Source: VRUE01 sp963707965 | GTDB lineage: Bacteria; Actinomycetota; Thermoleophilia; Solirubrobacterales; 70-9 | DNA: 64,000 bases | Direction of reading: 5' to 3' | Assembly: GCA_963707965.1 (NCBI GenBank) | Contig: CAVPRR010000006.1 | Location: 434,001-498,000, forward strand | Part shown: piece by piece, positions 56,550 to 64,000 of the stretch | Position numbering within the stretch: the stretch's first letter is position 1 | Layout: the number at the start of each line of letters is the position of its first letter | The notes under the pieces: generated by a model | What the model was told of the DNA's origin: nothing | What the model saw: the letters and a program-made list of their open reading frames with translations, nothing else | The model's database searches: none | Translations under genes and position numbers: made by a program

Positions 56550-57914
56550 ATGCCCTCCTCGACCGACCGGGTACTGAGATGGCTGCACTCCCTTCCCGAA
56601 CGGCACGGGCGCGTGACGTTGACGCTGCTCGCCCTGATTCTGGCGGTTGGCTTCGGCCTTCGGGCCTACCGGGTGGTCGAGCCGCTGGGGACGCCCGGAG
56701 ACGATGCCCATGCCTACTACGGCCTCTCGAAGGCCCTCTATGAGGAAGGCAGTTACGGCGGGCCGGGCTTCCACAACCCCGACGACTGGTCGCCGGGTGC
56801 GCCCCTCCTGTATGCGGCCTCCTTCTACGCGACCGGCGGCGCCCGGGAAGGGACGGCACGGATCGTCGAGCTTCTGTTCGGCCTCGGCGCGATCGTGGTC
56901 GTCTACCTGCTTGGCAGGCGCATCAACTGCCGTCCCGCCGGCCTGCTCGCCGCCTTCGCGGTCGCCGTCTACCCACCCTTCATCCACTCGACGGGAGCGC
57001 TGTTCAGCGAGCCGCCGGCCATCTTCACCCTGCCCGCTGCGGTCCTCGCGTTTCTGTGGGCGTCCGAGCAGATGCGCCTCCGCACCTGGCTGCTCCCCGG
57101 GTTCCTGTTCGGCCTGACCGCGCTGGTCCGGCCCGAGTACCTGCTGGTCGGCGTGGCGTTCGCCGCGCTGGCGGCGATCCGCGTCGGCCGCGAGCGCGGC
57201 TGGCGGCCCGGGCTGGCCGGGGCTGCCACCCTCGTGCTCGCCTTCCTCGTTCCGATCGTCCCCTGGACGGTGCGAAACGCGGTCGTCCTCGACCGCACCG
57301 TGCCGATCTCGACCGGCGGCGGCAAGGCCCTGTACGTCGGCACCTACCTGCCCGGCGACGGCGAGTACCAGCGCGTCAAGGCCCTGCTCGCCCGGCGCTA
57401 CCTGCACCGCGAACTGGCGCCCGGCTCGGCGGCGCTCGACAGTCTCGATCCGACGCCGCTCTTCGACCGGGTTGCCACGCGCTATCCCGAGCTGCCGCGC
57501 GACTCGGCGCTCGCCAGGATCGGCAGGCAGAACTTCGGGAAGTTCTTCGGCGAAGACCCGCTCGGCTATGCGGCGATGACCGCACGGAAGGTTTGGCGAA
57601 TGTGGAGCGGCGGTATCGGCGAGGCGATGAGCGCCACCGCCGGCCGAATCGTGCAGGTCGTGATCGTGGTGCTCGGGCTGGGCGGATTGGCCGTCCTCGC
57701 CTCGCGGCGCCGCTGGTGGGCGCTGATCGCAATGGCGACGCCGATCCTCCTCCTCACCGCGGTCGGCGCCGCCTCCCTGGCGGCGCCGCGACGCAACGAG
57801 ATCCTGATGACACTGGTGTTCCCACTCGCCGGCGTGGCGCTTGCGCGGGCCGGCGCGGCCATATCCTCCAGCCGATCATGGTCCCCGAAGCAGGAATCTT
57901 CCCCTCAGAGCTGA
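56550..57914 (+). CDS. Second polytopic membrane glycosyltransferase (ArnT/GT39-like)
   Basis: 454 residues, paralogous to the preceding gene. Hydrophobic helices from about 22 onward, loop motif TPGDDAHAYYGLSKALYEEG (acidic pair likely catalytic), WSPGAPLLYAASFYATGG, STGALFSEPPAIFTL, and LVRPEYLLVGVAFAAL. PWTVRNAVVLDRTVPISTGGG is shared with the upstream copy (PWTIRNAVALDRFVPVSSGGG). Its 3' end overlaps the GT2 gene by 37 bp, so all three glycosyltransferases appear co-transcribed. Confidence 0.8.
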   Translation: MPSSTDRVLRWLHSLPERHGRVTLTLLALILAVGFGLRAYRVVEPLGTPGDDAHAYYGLSKALYEEGSYGGPGFHNPDDWSPGAPLLYAASFYATGGAREGTARIVELLFGLGAIVVVYLLGRRINCRPAGLLAAFAVAVYPPFIHSTGALFSEPPAIFTLPAAVLAFLWASEQMRLRTWLLPGFLFGLTALVRPEYLLVGVAFAALAAIRVGRERGWRPGLAGAATLVLAFLVPIVPWTVRNAVVLDRTVPISTGGGKALYVGTYLPGDGEYQRVKALLARRYLHRELAPGSAALDSLDPTPLFDRVATRYPELPRDSALARIGRQNFGKFFGEDPLGYAAMTARKVWRMWSGGIGEAMSATAGRIVQVVIVVLGLGGLAVLASRRRWWALIAMATPILLLTAVGAASLAAPRRNEILMTLVFPLAGVALARAGAAISSSRSWSPKQESSPQS

Positions 57915-58945
57915 CCGCGCTCCGCGCCGCCGGCCTGCTCGTCGCGGCGGCGATCGTCGCCTTCGCAGTCCTCCGCCGTCGCACCCTGCGCAACGTCGAC
58001 GTGCTGATCCTGCTGCTTGCCGGAGCGGGGCTGGCGATCGTCTCCGGAACGGAGCTGACCGACAGGGTGCTCTCCGCCTTCTCGTTCGAGAAGGGCAACG
58101 GGGGCCGCATCCTGGGCCTTGCCGTCTTCTCGATCTTCATCCTCTTCGCGTTGACCTTGCGAGCGCTGTCGCAGGCGGCGCGCAACGCACGCCAGCTCTC
58201 CGCCGTTCTGGAGGGACTCGCCTGGGAGGAGTTCCGCCAGGCGAAGCTGCCGGAGCGCTTTCGCGGCAAGATCGCGATCCTCGTGCCCGCCTATAACGAG
58301 GTCGAAAGCGTCGGGCAGGTGCTGGATCTGATGCCCAGCGAGGTCTGCGGCGTGGAGACCGCGGTGCTGGTGGTCGACGACGGCTCCCGCGACGGGACGG
58401 GCGATGTCGCCGCCGAGCACGGCGCGGTCGTTGCGCGCCACGTCATCAACCGCGGCGGGGGCGCGGCGCTGCGCACGGGCTACCGCCTGATGGCCGAATC
58501 GGGCGCCGAGGTCGTGGTAACGCTGGACGCCGATGGCCAGCACCTGCCCTCCGAGATGGAGCGGCTCGTCCGGCCCGTTCTCGACCGCGAGGTCGACGTC
58601 GCCCACGGCTCCCGGGTTCTCGGGGAGGCCGACAGGAGCAACCTCTCCCGTGAGCTGGGAATCGTCTTCTTCAACCGCCTCGTCTCCTTCATCACACGCA
58701 CCAAGGTCAGCGACTGCTCGAACGGCTACCGCGCCGTCCGCACCACCGTCCTGCCGCAGCTGGTGCTGCGCCAGGAGCAGTTCCACACCTCCGAGTTCAT
58801 GATCGAGGCGATCAAGCGGGGCATCCCGGCGAGGGAGGTGCCGGTCACCGTCGCCAAGCGCCTGCATGGCCACTCGAAGAAGCCGGCCGTGGTTCGCTAT
58901 GGGCTTGGCTTCGCCAACGCGATCGTCCGCACATGGCTGCGCTAG
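57878..58945 (+). CDS. DUF2304 membrane domain fused to GT2 glycosyltransferase
   Basis: 355 residues from ATG 57878. N-terminal DUF2304-type segment with three hydrophobic helices (about 12-32, 40-57, 78-96). Family 2 glycosyltransferase from about 130: ILVPAYNEVESVGQVLD, VLVVDDGSRDGTGD (165-176) and DxD in VVTLDADGQH (217-219), then SDCSNGYRAVR. This arrangement resembles dolichol/polyprenyl-phosphate sugar synthases, which could supply the donor for the two upstream GT-C enzymes. The open frame upstream within the preceding gene is a shadow. Confidence 0.88.
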   Translation: MVPEAGIFPSELTALRAAGLLVAAAIVAFAVLRRRTLRNVDVLILLLAGAGLAIVSGTELTDRVLSAFSFEKGNGGRILGLAVFSIFILFALTLRALSQAARNARQLSAVLEGLAWEEFRQAKLPERFRGKIAILVPAYNEVESVGQVLDLMPSEVCGVETAVLVVDDGSRDGTGDVAAEHGAVVARHVINRGGGAALRTGYRLMAESGAEVVVTLDADGQHLPSEMERLVRPVLDREVDVAHGSRVLGEADRSNLSRELGIVFFNRLVSFITRTKVSDCSNGYRAVRTTVLPQLVLRQEQFHTSEFMIEAIKRGIPAREVPVTVAKRLHGHSKKPAVVRYGLGFANAIVRTWLR

Positions 58946-58997
58946 ACCCTATGGCCGGCCCACCTGAGCGCCGGCTCGATCCGAACCCGATGTGAAG

Positions 58998-59077
58998 GTC
59001 GGCACCCGCGCATGAGATGCGCGGGTTTGTCGCCGAGGAACGGCCTCGGCGAGGACCGCAATCATGGGGGTGCCGAC
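58998..59077 (+). ncRNA. Structured leader of the IS110 element (possible bridge RNA region)
   Basis: Directly upstream of the transposase ATG: an outer stem GTCGGCACCC/GGGTGCCGAC (58998-59007, 59068-59077), an alternative perfect 10-bp hairpin ACCCGCGCAT-GAG-ATGCGCGGGT (59004-59026), and a 7-bp hairpin GCCGAGG/CCTCGGC (59032-59050). IS110-group elements encode a bridge RNA in the non-coding left end; whether this is one is inference. Confidence 0.4.
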
Positions 59078-60160
59078 ATGGCGCAGGTTAGGACGTGGGT
59101 GGGTCTGGATGTTCACGCGGCGAAGGTGGTGGCGGCGATAGCCGACTCTGACTCCGGCGAGTTGGCCGTGCAGCGGATGAGTGGGCAGACCGGGCAGGTA
59201 ACGGAGTTCTGCGCGGGGCTGCCGGCGCCGGTGCGGGTCGCCTATGAGGCCGGCCCGACCGGCTTCGGGCTGGCCCGAGCGCTGATGGCGAAGGGCATCG
59301 GCTGCACGGTCGCGGCACCGGGAAAGATCGAGCGCCCGGCCCAAGATCGGGTCAAGACCGACCGCCGCGACGCCGAGCGGCTGGTGCGGCTGCTGATGAT
59401 CGGCGGCCTGCACGCCGTCCGTGTTCCCACCCCCGCCGAAGAGGCGATGCGTGACTTGGTCCGCGCCCGCGAGGACGTCCGCGGCGACCTGATGCGGGCC
59501 CGCCACCGCGTCGGCAAGCTCCTGCTGCGCCATGACCTGCGCTTCGATGGCAACAACTGGACCCAGCGCCATCTCGACTGGCTGGGGAGGGTGGAGCTCC
59601 CCGAGCCGGTGGCGCAGTCGGTCCTGGCAGACGGGATCGGGGCAATCGAGGCTCTGCTGGTGCGTCGCGCCGATCTCGAGTCCCAGATGGCCGCCCTCGT
59701 CGAGGGTTCCCCCTGGGAGCAGAGCGTCGCCCGCCTGCGCTGCCTGCGCGGCATCGACACCCTCTCCGCGCTTGGCCTCTGTGCAGAGGTCGGTGACTTC
59801 GAGCGTTTCGCTCGACCCGCCCAGCTGATGAGCTACCTCGGCCTGGTGCCCTCGGAGAACACGACCGGAGAAAAGCGCCGGCAGGGCTCGATCACCAAGT
59901 CGGGCTCCCGCCATGCTCGCCGGCTTCTGGTCGAGGCGGCCTGGCACTACCGCCGGGTACCGCGCAAGGGCCGCGAGCTGCGTCGCCGCCAGGAGGGCCA
60001 GCCCCAGGCGGTCTGCGCGATCTCCTGGAAGGCGCAGCAGCGCCTTCACCGCAGCTGGGTCCGGCTTGACTCAGAGCGCGGCAAGCGCCGCACCCTCTGC
60101 GCGGTCGCCGTGGCCCGTGAGCTCGCCGGCTTCTGCTGGGCGGTCACGACAGCCGACTGA
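59078..60160 (+). mobile_element. IS110-family transposase (RNA-guided recombinase type)
   Basis: 360-residue transposase, ATG 59078. The N-terminal RuvC-like DEDD domain has GLDVHAAKVV (D11), YEAGPTG (E57) and KTDRRDAERLVRLL (D95, D98). A helical linker follows, then the C-terminal Transposase_20 domain with RCLRGIDTLSALGLCAEVGDF (candidate nucleophile Ser about 230), LMSYLGLVPSENTTG and GSITKSGSRHARRLLVEAAW. The gene looks intact. Exact element ends are not clear because IS110 elements lack standard terminal inverted repeats; structured DNA lies on both sides. Confidence 0.92.
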
Positions 60161-60175
60161 GGCCACCAAGCACTG

Positions 60176-60370
60176 CTTGGCCCAGGAGGCGGCGGGCTCG
60201 GCCCCTCGCGCAGCGCATCCGCGACAGCGCTATGAGCAGCCGCTCTGCGGCGATGCTCGATCTCTAGACAGCGGGCGCTATGACGAAATCCGGTCCTGCG
60301 GTAGCCAACCCGCGCATATCAGCCTGACCGCGAGTCGCGCACCAGGCCGACCGCCGCCTCCTGGGCCAAG
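60176..60370. repeat. 20-bp perfect inverted repeat downstream of the transposase
   Basis: CTTGGCCCAGGAGGCGGCGG (60176-60195) has its exact complement at 60351-60370, enclosing 155 nt with no protein-coding frame of note. It starts 15 nt after the transposase stop. It could fold into a long-stem RNA/DNA structure that is part of the element's right end. Confidence 0.7.
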
Positions 60371-60374
60371 AAGT

Positions 60375-60395
60375 AGGCCCGCTCTCAGCGGGCCT
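60375..60395 (+). terminator. Intrinsic terminator after the IS110 region
   Basis: Perfect 9-bp stem AGGCCCGCT/AGCGGGCCT with CTC loop followed by TTGGTGGTT on the plus strand. Confidence 0.7.
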
Positions 60396-60454
60396 TTGGT
60401 GGTTGGGGGCTTGACAAACGGGCGTCCATATCAGCGCTCCGCAGAGCACAACCG

Positions 60455-61477
60455 GTGCTCGCCGTGGCACTTCTCTGCGGCGGCCTGCTGGTCGCGGGGT
60501 GCGGCGACACGAGCGGCGGTGAATCGCGGGTCCCCGGAGTCCACCTGGTCGACCTGCTCGGCGTCGGGGTGGCGGCTTGGTCCCCAGACAGCCACTGGAT
60601 TGCGGCCCCCGGCCAGGGTGGGGTGAATCTGGTTTCTCCCGCCAGCGGCAGGCGGAAGCTAGTTGCCGCTCCGCCTCTGCGCCTCTACTGGGGATTTCCG
60701 ATACGGGCTCGCTGGTCCCGCGATGGGAACTGGCTGCGCTACGTCACCTCGGTGGGTCCGGAGAAAGGGCACGGCTTCTGGGCGACCCAAATCCGCCGCG
60801 ATGGCAGCGGCCTGAGCCAGACTCCACTGGGAACGGAACTCGCCTTTCCCGCCTGGTCGCCGGGGGGCTGGCCGCTGATCTTCGCCACCGGCCCCTACGA
60901 ATTCGACCTCCGGGGCCAGCGGCACGGGCCGGCGCCGGCGCTGCAAACGCTTGCGGGGCCGGGCGCAAAGCCCGAGCGGCTGCTCGCGACCACCGGTCTG
61001 CCGGCCGATCCTGTCGTCTCCCCGAACGGAAGGTTGATCCTCTTCAAACAGAGCCGTCACCACCGCACCGAGCTGTGGACGGTCTCGACAGACGGATCCG
61101 GCGCGCGAAGGCTCGCAGCCTTCCTCTTCATCCATCGAGCGGAATGGTCGCCGGACGGAAGCCAAATAGGCATCTCGGCCATGGCCCACCGGGGCGACGG
61201 AATAGGCCATCGGCTCTACCTCATTTCCGCGTTCGGCGGCGATCCCCGGCTGGTCAGCAACGAAGCGGTGCTGGAGGGCCCAACCTGGACCCCGGACGGC
61301 CGCTGGCTGACCTTCTCCACCCCCGGCGGAGAGATCAGGCGCATCCCCCCGGACGGCACTGGCGCCGAGACAATCGCCGAGTTTGATGGCGAAGAAGTCC
61401 ACGGCCTGCTCTGGTCGCCGGACGGCCACTATCTCGCCTACAGCGTGAGTGAGCCACCCCGCGAAGATCTCGACTAG
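60455..61477 (+). CDS. TolB-like beta-propeller lipoprotein
   Basis: 340 residues from GTG 60455. Signal peptide with lipobox LLVAGC (Cys about 16), so exported and lipid-anchored. Repeated WD40-like/TolB motifs follow: AAWSPDSHWIAAPGQGG, ARWSRDGNWLRYV, PAWSPGGWPLIFA, VSPNGRLILFKQ, AEWSPDGSQIGISA, PTWTPDGRWLTFS and LLWSPDGHYLAYS, about seven blades. No Pal/Tol genes nearby; likely a surface binding protein of unknown ligand. Related to the fragmented gene at 48.7-49.9 kb. Confidence 0.82.
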   Translation: MLAVALLCGGLLVAGCGDTSGGESRVPGVHLVDLLGVGVAAWSPDSHWIAAPGQGGVNLVSPASGRRKLVAAPPLRLYWGFPIRARWSRDGNWLRYVTSVGPEKGHGFWATQIRRDGSGLSQTPLGTELAFPAWSPGGWPLIFATGPYEFDLRGQRHGPAPALQTLAGPGAKPERLLATTGLPADPVVSPNGRLILFKQSRHHRTELWTVSTDGSGARRLAAFLFIHRAEWSPDGSQIGISAMAHRGDGIGHRLYLISAFGGDPRLVSNEAVLEGPTWTPDGRWLTFSTPGGEIRRIPPDGTGAETIAEFDGEEVHGLLWSPDGHYLAYSVSEPPREDLD

Positions 61478-61481
61478 GCAG

Positions 61482-61766
61482 CTATTTCACGCCGGGGTGG
61501 TGCACCTCGGCGGGGTCCGGAAGGTAGAGGTCGGTGCCGCAGCGGGGACAAACCTGGACGTAGAGCTTCACCGCCTTGCTGCAGGTCGGGCACTGCCGTT
61601 GGGGTTCCTCCTTCTCGCTCCGGTAGAGGATCACCGCGATCAGCCCGAGGACCGGCACGACCGTCCCGATCAGCAGCCACAGCCAGAAGGAGCTGCCCTT
61701 GCCGCGCCCGATTATCCCGGTGGCGAGGCCGAAGGAGAATGCGATGACGGGGTACTCGAATCCCAC
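61482..61766 (-). CDS. Small membrane protein with C-terminal zinc ribbon
   Basis: 94 residues from GTG 61764-61766. The first half has two hydrophobic helices (about 5-20 and 28-48, SFWLWLLIGTVVPVLGLIAVI), the second a zinc ribbon CPTC-X12-CPRC followed by a short tail. The start lies 55 bp inside the 3' end of the NDH-2 gene. Convergent with the lipoprotein gene, only 4 bp between stops. No function is known to me. Confidence 0.75.
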   Translation of the reverse strand: MGFEYPVIAFSFGLATGIIGRGKGSSFWLWLLIGTVVPVLGLIAVILYRSEKEEPQRQCPTCSKAVKLYVQVCPRCGTDLYLPDPAEVHHPGVK

Positions 61767-63049
61767 GGTTCCATTGTCGCGTTCAGCGCCTTCGGGTGCC
61801 CGATCGAGCCGACCTCGGACGTGTCGCGGCGGAAGGGCAGGCTGGCGGTCCAGTCGATCACAGCCCGGACCTTGCGGGCGAGGCCGGGGATCTGGCTCAT
61901 GTGGTAGGTCCGCGCCAGCCACCACGCGGGGAAGCCGCGAAGCGTACGACTGCCAAGCCGCCCGACGGCCTTGTAGCGGCCGAGATTGACGAACGCGGCG
62001 CGCCCCCTGTACCTGAACGGCCGCGTCGTCCCAATGCCGAGCTCGGCGGCGATGTTGCGCGCGGCAACCCGGCCCTGGCGGACGGCGTGCTGGGCGGTCG
62101 GTGGGCAGAGGCCTCCACGCGGGTTGGGCGCGGCCGCGCAGTCCCCGATTGCCCAGACGGAGTCCATCCCTCTCACCCGCAGGAACTCGTCCACCGGGAC
62201 GCGGCCCCGCCCCTCGAGCGGAACCGAGAGCCCCCGCAGGCTCGGATGCGGAGTGACGCCGGCGGTCCACACCACCGTGCGAGTCGCCAGTGCCTCGCCG
62301 GTCGAGAGGCGGGCGCTATCCGCGCCCACCTCCGCCAGGGTGGCGCCGAGCCGGAAGTCGATGCCCCGGCCGCGCAGCTCCCGAAGCGCGTAGTCGGCGA
62401 GACCCGCGTCAATCTCGGGCAGCACTCTCTCCGTTGCCTCGACAAGCACCCAGCACATCCCGTGCAGGCGGGCGCGCGGGTATCTCTCGATCGCATCTGT
62501 GGCGAAGTCCTGCAGCTCGGCCAGCGCCTCGAGGCCTGCATACCCGCCGCCCACGAAGACGTACGTGAGCAGCTCGTCGCGGCGCGCCGGGTCCTCACTC
62601 GCGTTGGCTGCCTCCAGCGTCTCGATCACGTGATTGCGCAGCCAGATCGCGTCCGCGAGGCTCTTGAAGCCGATCGCGTGCTCTGCCAGGCCGGGAATCG
62701 GAAGCGCGCGGGAGACCGAGCCGAGGGCCAGCAGGAGCTGGTCATAGGGAAGGTGCTCGACCTCGCCTTCGCGGGTCCGCAGCTCCACCGCGCGGGCGAC
62801 CGGATCGTGCCCCTCGATCATCCCCAGCCGCAGGTTGGTGCGCGCGAGGATCTCGCGCAGCGGCGTCACCACGTGCCGCGGCTCCAGCGTCCCAGCCGCC
62901 GCCTCCGGCAGGAACGGCGTGTAGAGCAGGAAGTTGACGTCGTTGACGAGGACAAGGCGCGCCGATTGGCCCGGCATTATCCGCTCCAGCTCCCGCGCCG
63001 CCATCGCGCCCCCGAATCCCCCACCGGCGATGACGACATTCCAAGCCAT
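61712..63049 (-). CDS. ndh: Type II NADH:quinone oxidoreductase
   Basis: Single-subunit, non-proton-pumping NADH dehydrogenase at the inner face of the membrane. ATG 63047-63049 gives 445 residues (27 bp further upstream is possible). FAD-binding VVIAGGGFGGAMAARELER (4-22), NADH-binding YVFVGGGYAGLEALAEL (about 165), TVVWTAGVTPHP, and SVWAIGDCAAAPN plus PPTAQHAVRQGRVAARNIA, the second FAD/quinone block. C-terminal membrane-anchoring helix region about 370-400. Likely electron donor to menaquinone made by the men pathway. A palindromic operator overlaps its promoter region. Confidence 0.92.
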   Translation of the reverse strand: MAWNVVIAGGGFGGAMAARELERIMPGQSARLVLVNDVNFLLYTPFLPEAAAGTLEPRHVVTPLREILARTNLRLGMIEGHDPVARAVELRTREGEVEHLPYDQLLLALGSVSRALPIPGLAEHAIGFKSLADAIWLRNHVIETLEAANASEDPARRDELLTYVFVGGGYAGLEALAELQDFATDAIERYPRARLHGMCWVLVEATERVLPEIDAGLADYALRELRGRGIDFRLGATLAEVGADSARLSTGEALATRTVVWTAGVTPHPSLRGLSVPLEGRGRVPVDEFLRVRGMDSVWAIGDCAAAPNPRGGLCPPTAQHAVRQGRVAARNIAAELGIGTTRPFRYRGRAAFVNLGRYKAVGRLGSRTLRGFPAWWLARTYHMSQIPGLARKVRAVIDWTASLPFRRDTSEVGSIGHPKALNATMEPWDSSTPSSHSPSASPPG

Positions 63050-63067
63050 GTCGTCGATTATGGCAGC

Positions 63068-63086
63068 TTGTAACACCGTGTTACAA
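63068..63086. promoter_or_regulatory. Palindromic operator upstream of ndh
   Basis: Perfect palindrome TTGTAACAC-c-GTGTTACAA with 9-bp arms. On the minus strand it lies between TTGTAA (-35-like) and CATAAT (-10-like, about 63055-63062) before the ndh ATG. Its form is that of a TetR- or similar dimeric repressor site. Confidence 0.65.
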
Positions 63087-63142
63087 AGTGCACAGTGCTA
63101 CATGCGCAACCCGGAGCGCAGCAATCTGGGTGTCGAGCGACT

Positions 63143-63248
63143 GGGAGCCCCGGGGGTTCTTCCGCGGAGGCTCAGGCGGCTGCAATCCGCGCCCAACGCC
63201 AACGATCGGCTGCGCAACGGCCTCCGGGGGAGAACCCCCGGGGCTCCC
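63143..63248 (-). terminator. Long inverted repeat after gatB
   Basis: 18-bp perfect arms GGGAGCCCCGGGGGTTCT (63143-63160) and complement (63231-63248), enclosing 70 nt. It begins 4 nt after the gatB stop on the minus strand and could act as terminator or be a mobile repeat. No coding sequence recognised in 63087-63252. Confidence 0.5.
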
Positions 63249-63252
63249 CCAC

Positions 63253-64000
63253 CTACAACCCAAGCTGCTGGCGGATCAGGCCGGTGACCTCACCGCCGTC
63301 GGCACGGCCCTTGGTCTCCCGCATCACGGCGCCGACGATCGCGCCGATCGCCTTCTCGTTGCCCGAGCGAACCTGCGCGGCCGCGTCGGGGTTGGCATCC
63401 ACCGCCGCGGCGACGATCGCCTCCAGCTCGCCCGCGTCGGAGATCTGGGCAAGCCCCTGCCGCTCGACGATCGCCGCCGGCTCGCCCCCTTCGGCGACCA
63501 GCGTGGCGAGCACCTGCTTGCCGCTGCCGTGGGAGACCTTCTTCTCCTGCACCATGGCGACCAGCGCCGCGAGCGCCTCCGCGTCGACCTTCGAATCCGC
63601 AGCTCCGCCCCCCGTGTCCTCCTGGCGCAGCGCCGCAGCCAGCTCTCCGGTAACCCAGTTGGCGACGATCCGCGGCTCGATCCCGGTGGCTGCGGCAGCA
63701 GCGCGCTCGAAATACGCCGCCGTCTCCGGCTCGGCGACCAGCAGCACCGCGGTCTCCGGCGGCAGTCCCATCTCCTCGCGGTAGCGCTCCATGCGCGCTT
63801 CGGGGAGCTCCGGCAGCGACTGCCGGGCCTCCCGCAGCATCTCCTCGGTCGGTGCCAGGGGCACCAGATCGGGCTCGGGAAAGTAGCGGTAATCGTGCGC
63901 CTCCTCCTTGGAGCGCAGCGCTGTCAGCGTGCCGTCTTCGGGGTGGAAGTGCAGGGTCTCCTGGGCCACCGTCCCCCCCGTCTCGATCACTTCCCGCTGG
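63253..64000 (-). CDS. gatB: Asp/Glu-tRNA amidotransferase subunit B, C-terminal part
   Basis: About 249 residues of GatB, 5' truncated by the window end. The cradle-domain end QREVIETGGTVAQETLHF and EAHDYRYFPEPDLVPL are highly characteristic, followed by the helical middle domain and the C-terminal YqeY-like tail domain (ANWVTGELAAALRQ, AVDANPDAAAQVRSGNEKA, VTGLIRQQLGL). With GatA and GatC (outside) it converts misacylated Glu-tRNA(Gln)/Asp-tRNA(Asn). Confidence 0.95.
   Translation of the reverse strand, partial: QREVIETGGTVAQETLHFHPEDGTLTALRSKEEAHDYRYFPEPDLVPLAPTEEMLREARQSLPELPEARMERYREEMGLPPETAVLLVAEPETAAYFERAAAAATGIEPRIVANWVTGELAAALRQEDTGGGAADSKVDAEALAALVAMVQEKKVSHGSGKQVLATLVAEGGEPAAIVERQGLAQISDAGELEAIVAAAVDANPDAAAQVRSGNEKAIGAIVGAVMRETKGRADGGEVTGLIRQQLGL

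Noticed and set aside
57056..57877. Upstream extension of the DUF2304-GT2 frame
   Set aside because: It overlaps the intact GT-C gene in another frame and is Arg/Pro-rich shadow.

Overview
The window comes from a high-G+C bacterium. Its gene content (SepF, short HisG with HisZ, MurA with aspartate at the usual cysteine position, long three-domain SerA, classical menaquinone genes, an actinobacterial-style AbiEi/DUF559 protein) and its rRNA style point to an actinomycete-type organism. A deep lineage such as Thermoleophilia/Solirubrobacterales is my best guess, but I cannot confirm it without a database search. Most genes are biosynthetic or housekeeping genes on the minus strand, in tight operons with many 4-bp stop/start overlaps.

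Layout. 0-5 kb (minus): division and envelope cluster sepF, proC, yggT, lspA, preceded by yggS, pgeF and a tRNA nucleotidyltransferase/poly(A) polymerase. 5-12 kb (minus): murA and a compact histidine operon hisZ-G-D-B-H-A, with hisF set off behind hairpins. 12.3-13.5 kb (plus): alpha/beta hydrolase. 13.5-19.8 kb (minus): a complete 16S-23S-5S rRNA operon with promoter, processing stalks and terminator. Its 23S gene carries two group I introns, at the sites corresponding to E. coli 1917 and 1951, separated by a 34-nt exon; the 1951 intron encodes a single-motif LAGIDADG homing endonuclease. 19.8-25.3 kb: tyrS, a class A penicillin-binding protein, a 3-methyladenine DNA glycosylase, argH. 25.3-40.3 kb (minus): branched-chain and serine synthesis (DegT aminotransferase, cimA, ilvE, leuB, leuD, leuC, an XRE-cupin regulator, leuA with a leucine-rich leader peptide, serA, serC). 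40.4-53.7 kb: ilvC, menE, menB, then menA, menC, menD, a TolB-like gene and menF, all broken by single-base frameshifts, then ilvN-ilvB. 53.7-58.9 kb: a sulfoquinovose synthase-like epimerase divergent from two ArnT-like membrane glycosyltransferases and a DUF2304/GT2 fusion. 59.0-60.4 kb: an IS110-family element with structured flanks. 60.4-64 kb: TolB-like lipoprotein, zinc-ribbon membrane protein, type II NADH dehydrogenase with a palindromic operator, and the 3' part of gatB.

How the genes work together. CimA, LeuABCD, IlvBNC and IlvE together give isoleucine, leucine and valine (isoleucine via citramalate). SerA-SerC feed serine, and HisZGDBHAF make histidine. The men genes supply menaquinone, which the type II NADH dehydrogenase can reduce. 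The glycosyltransferase locus looks like a polyprenyl-phosphate-sugar dependent envelope-glycan module.

Most notable signals: the twin 23S introns with a homing endonuclease; a recurring pattern in which the last codons plus stop of a gene are duplicated directly downstream (murA, leuA, menC and, spaced, the DUF559 gene); two families of dispersed palindromic repeats; the dense frameshift cluster at 44.9-51.3 kb; and possible bridge-RNA-like structure around the IS110 transposase. No CRISPR array, tRNA gene or replication origin was seen.
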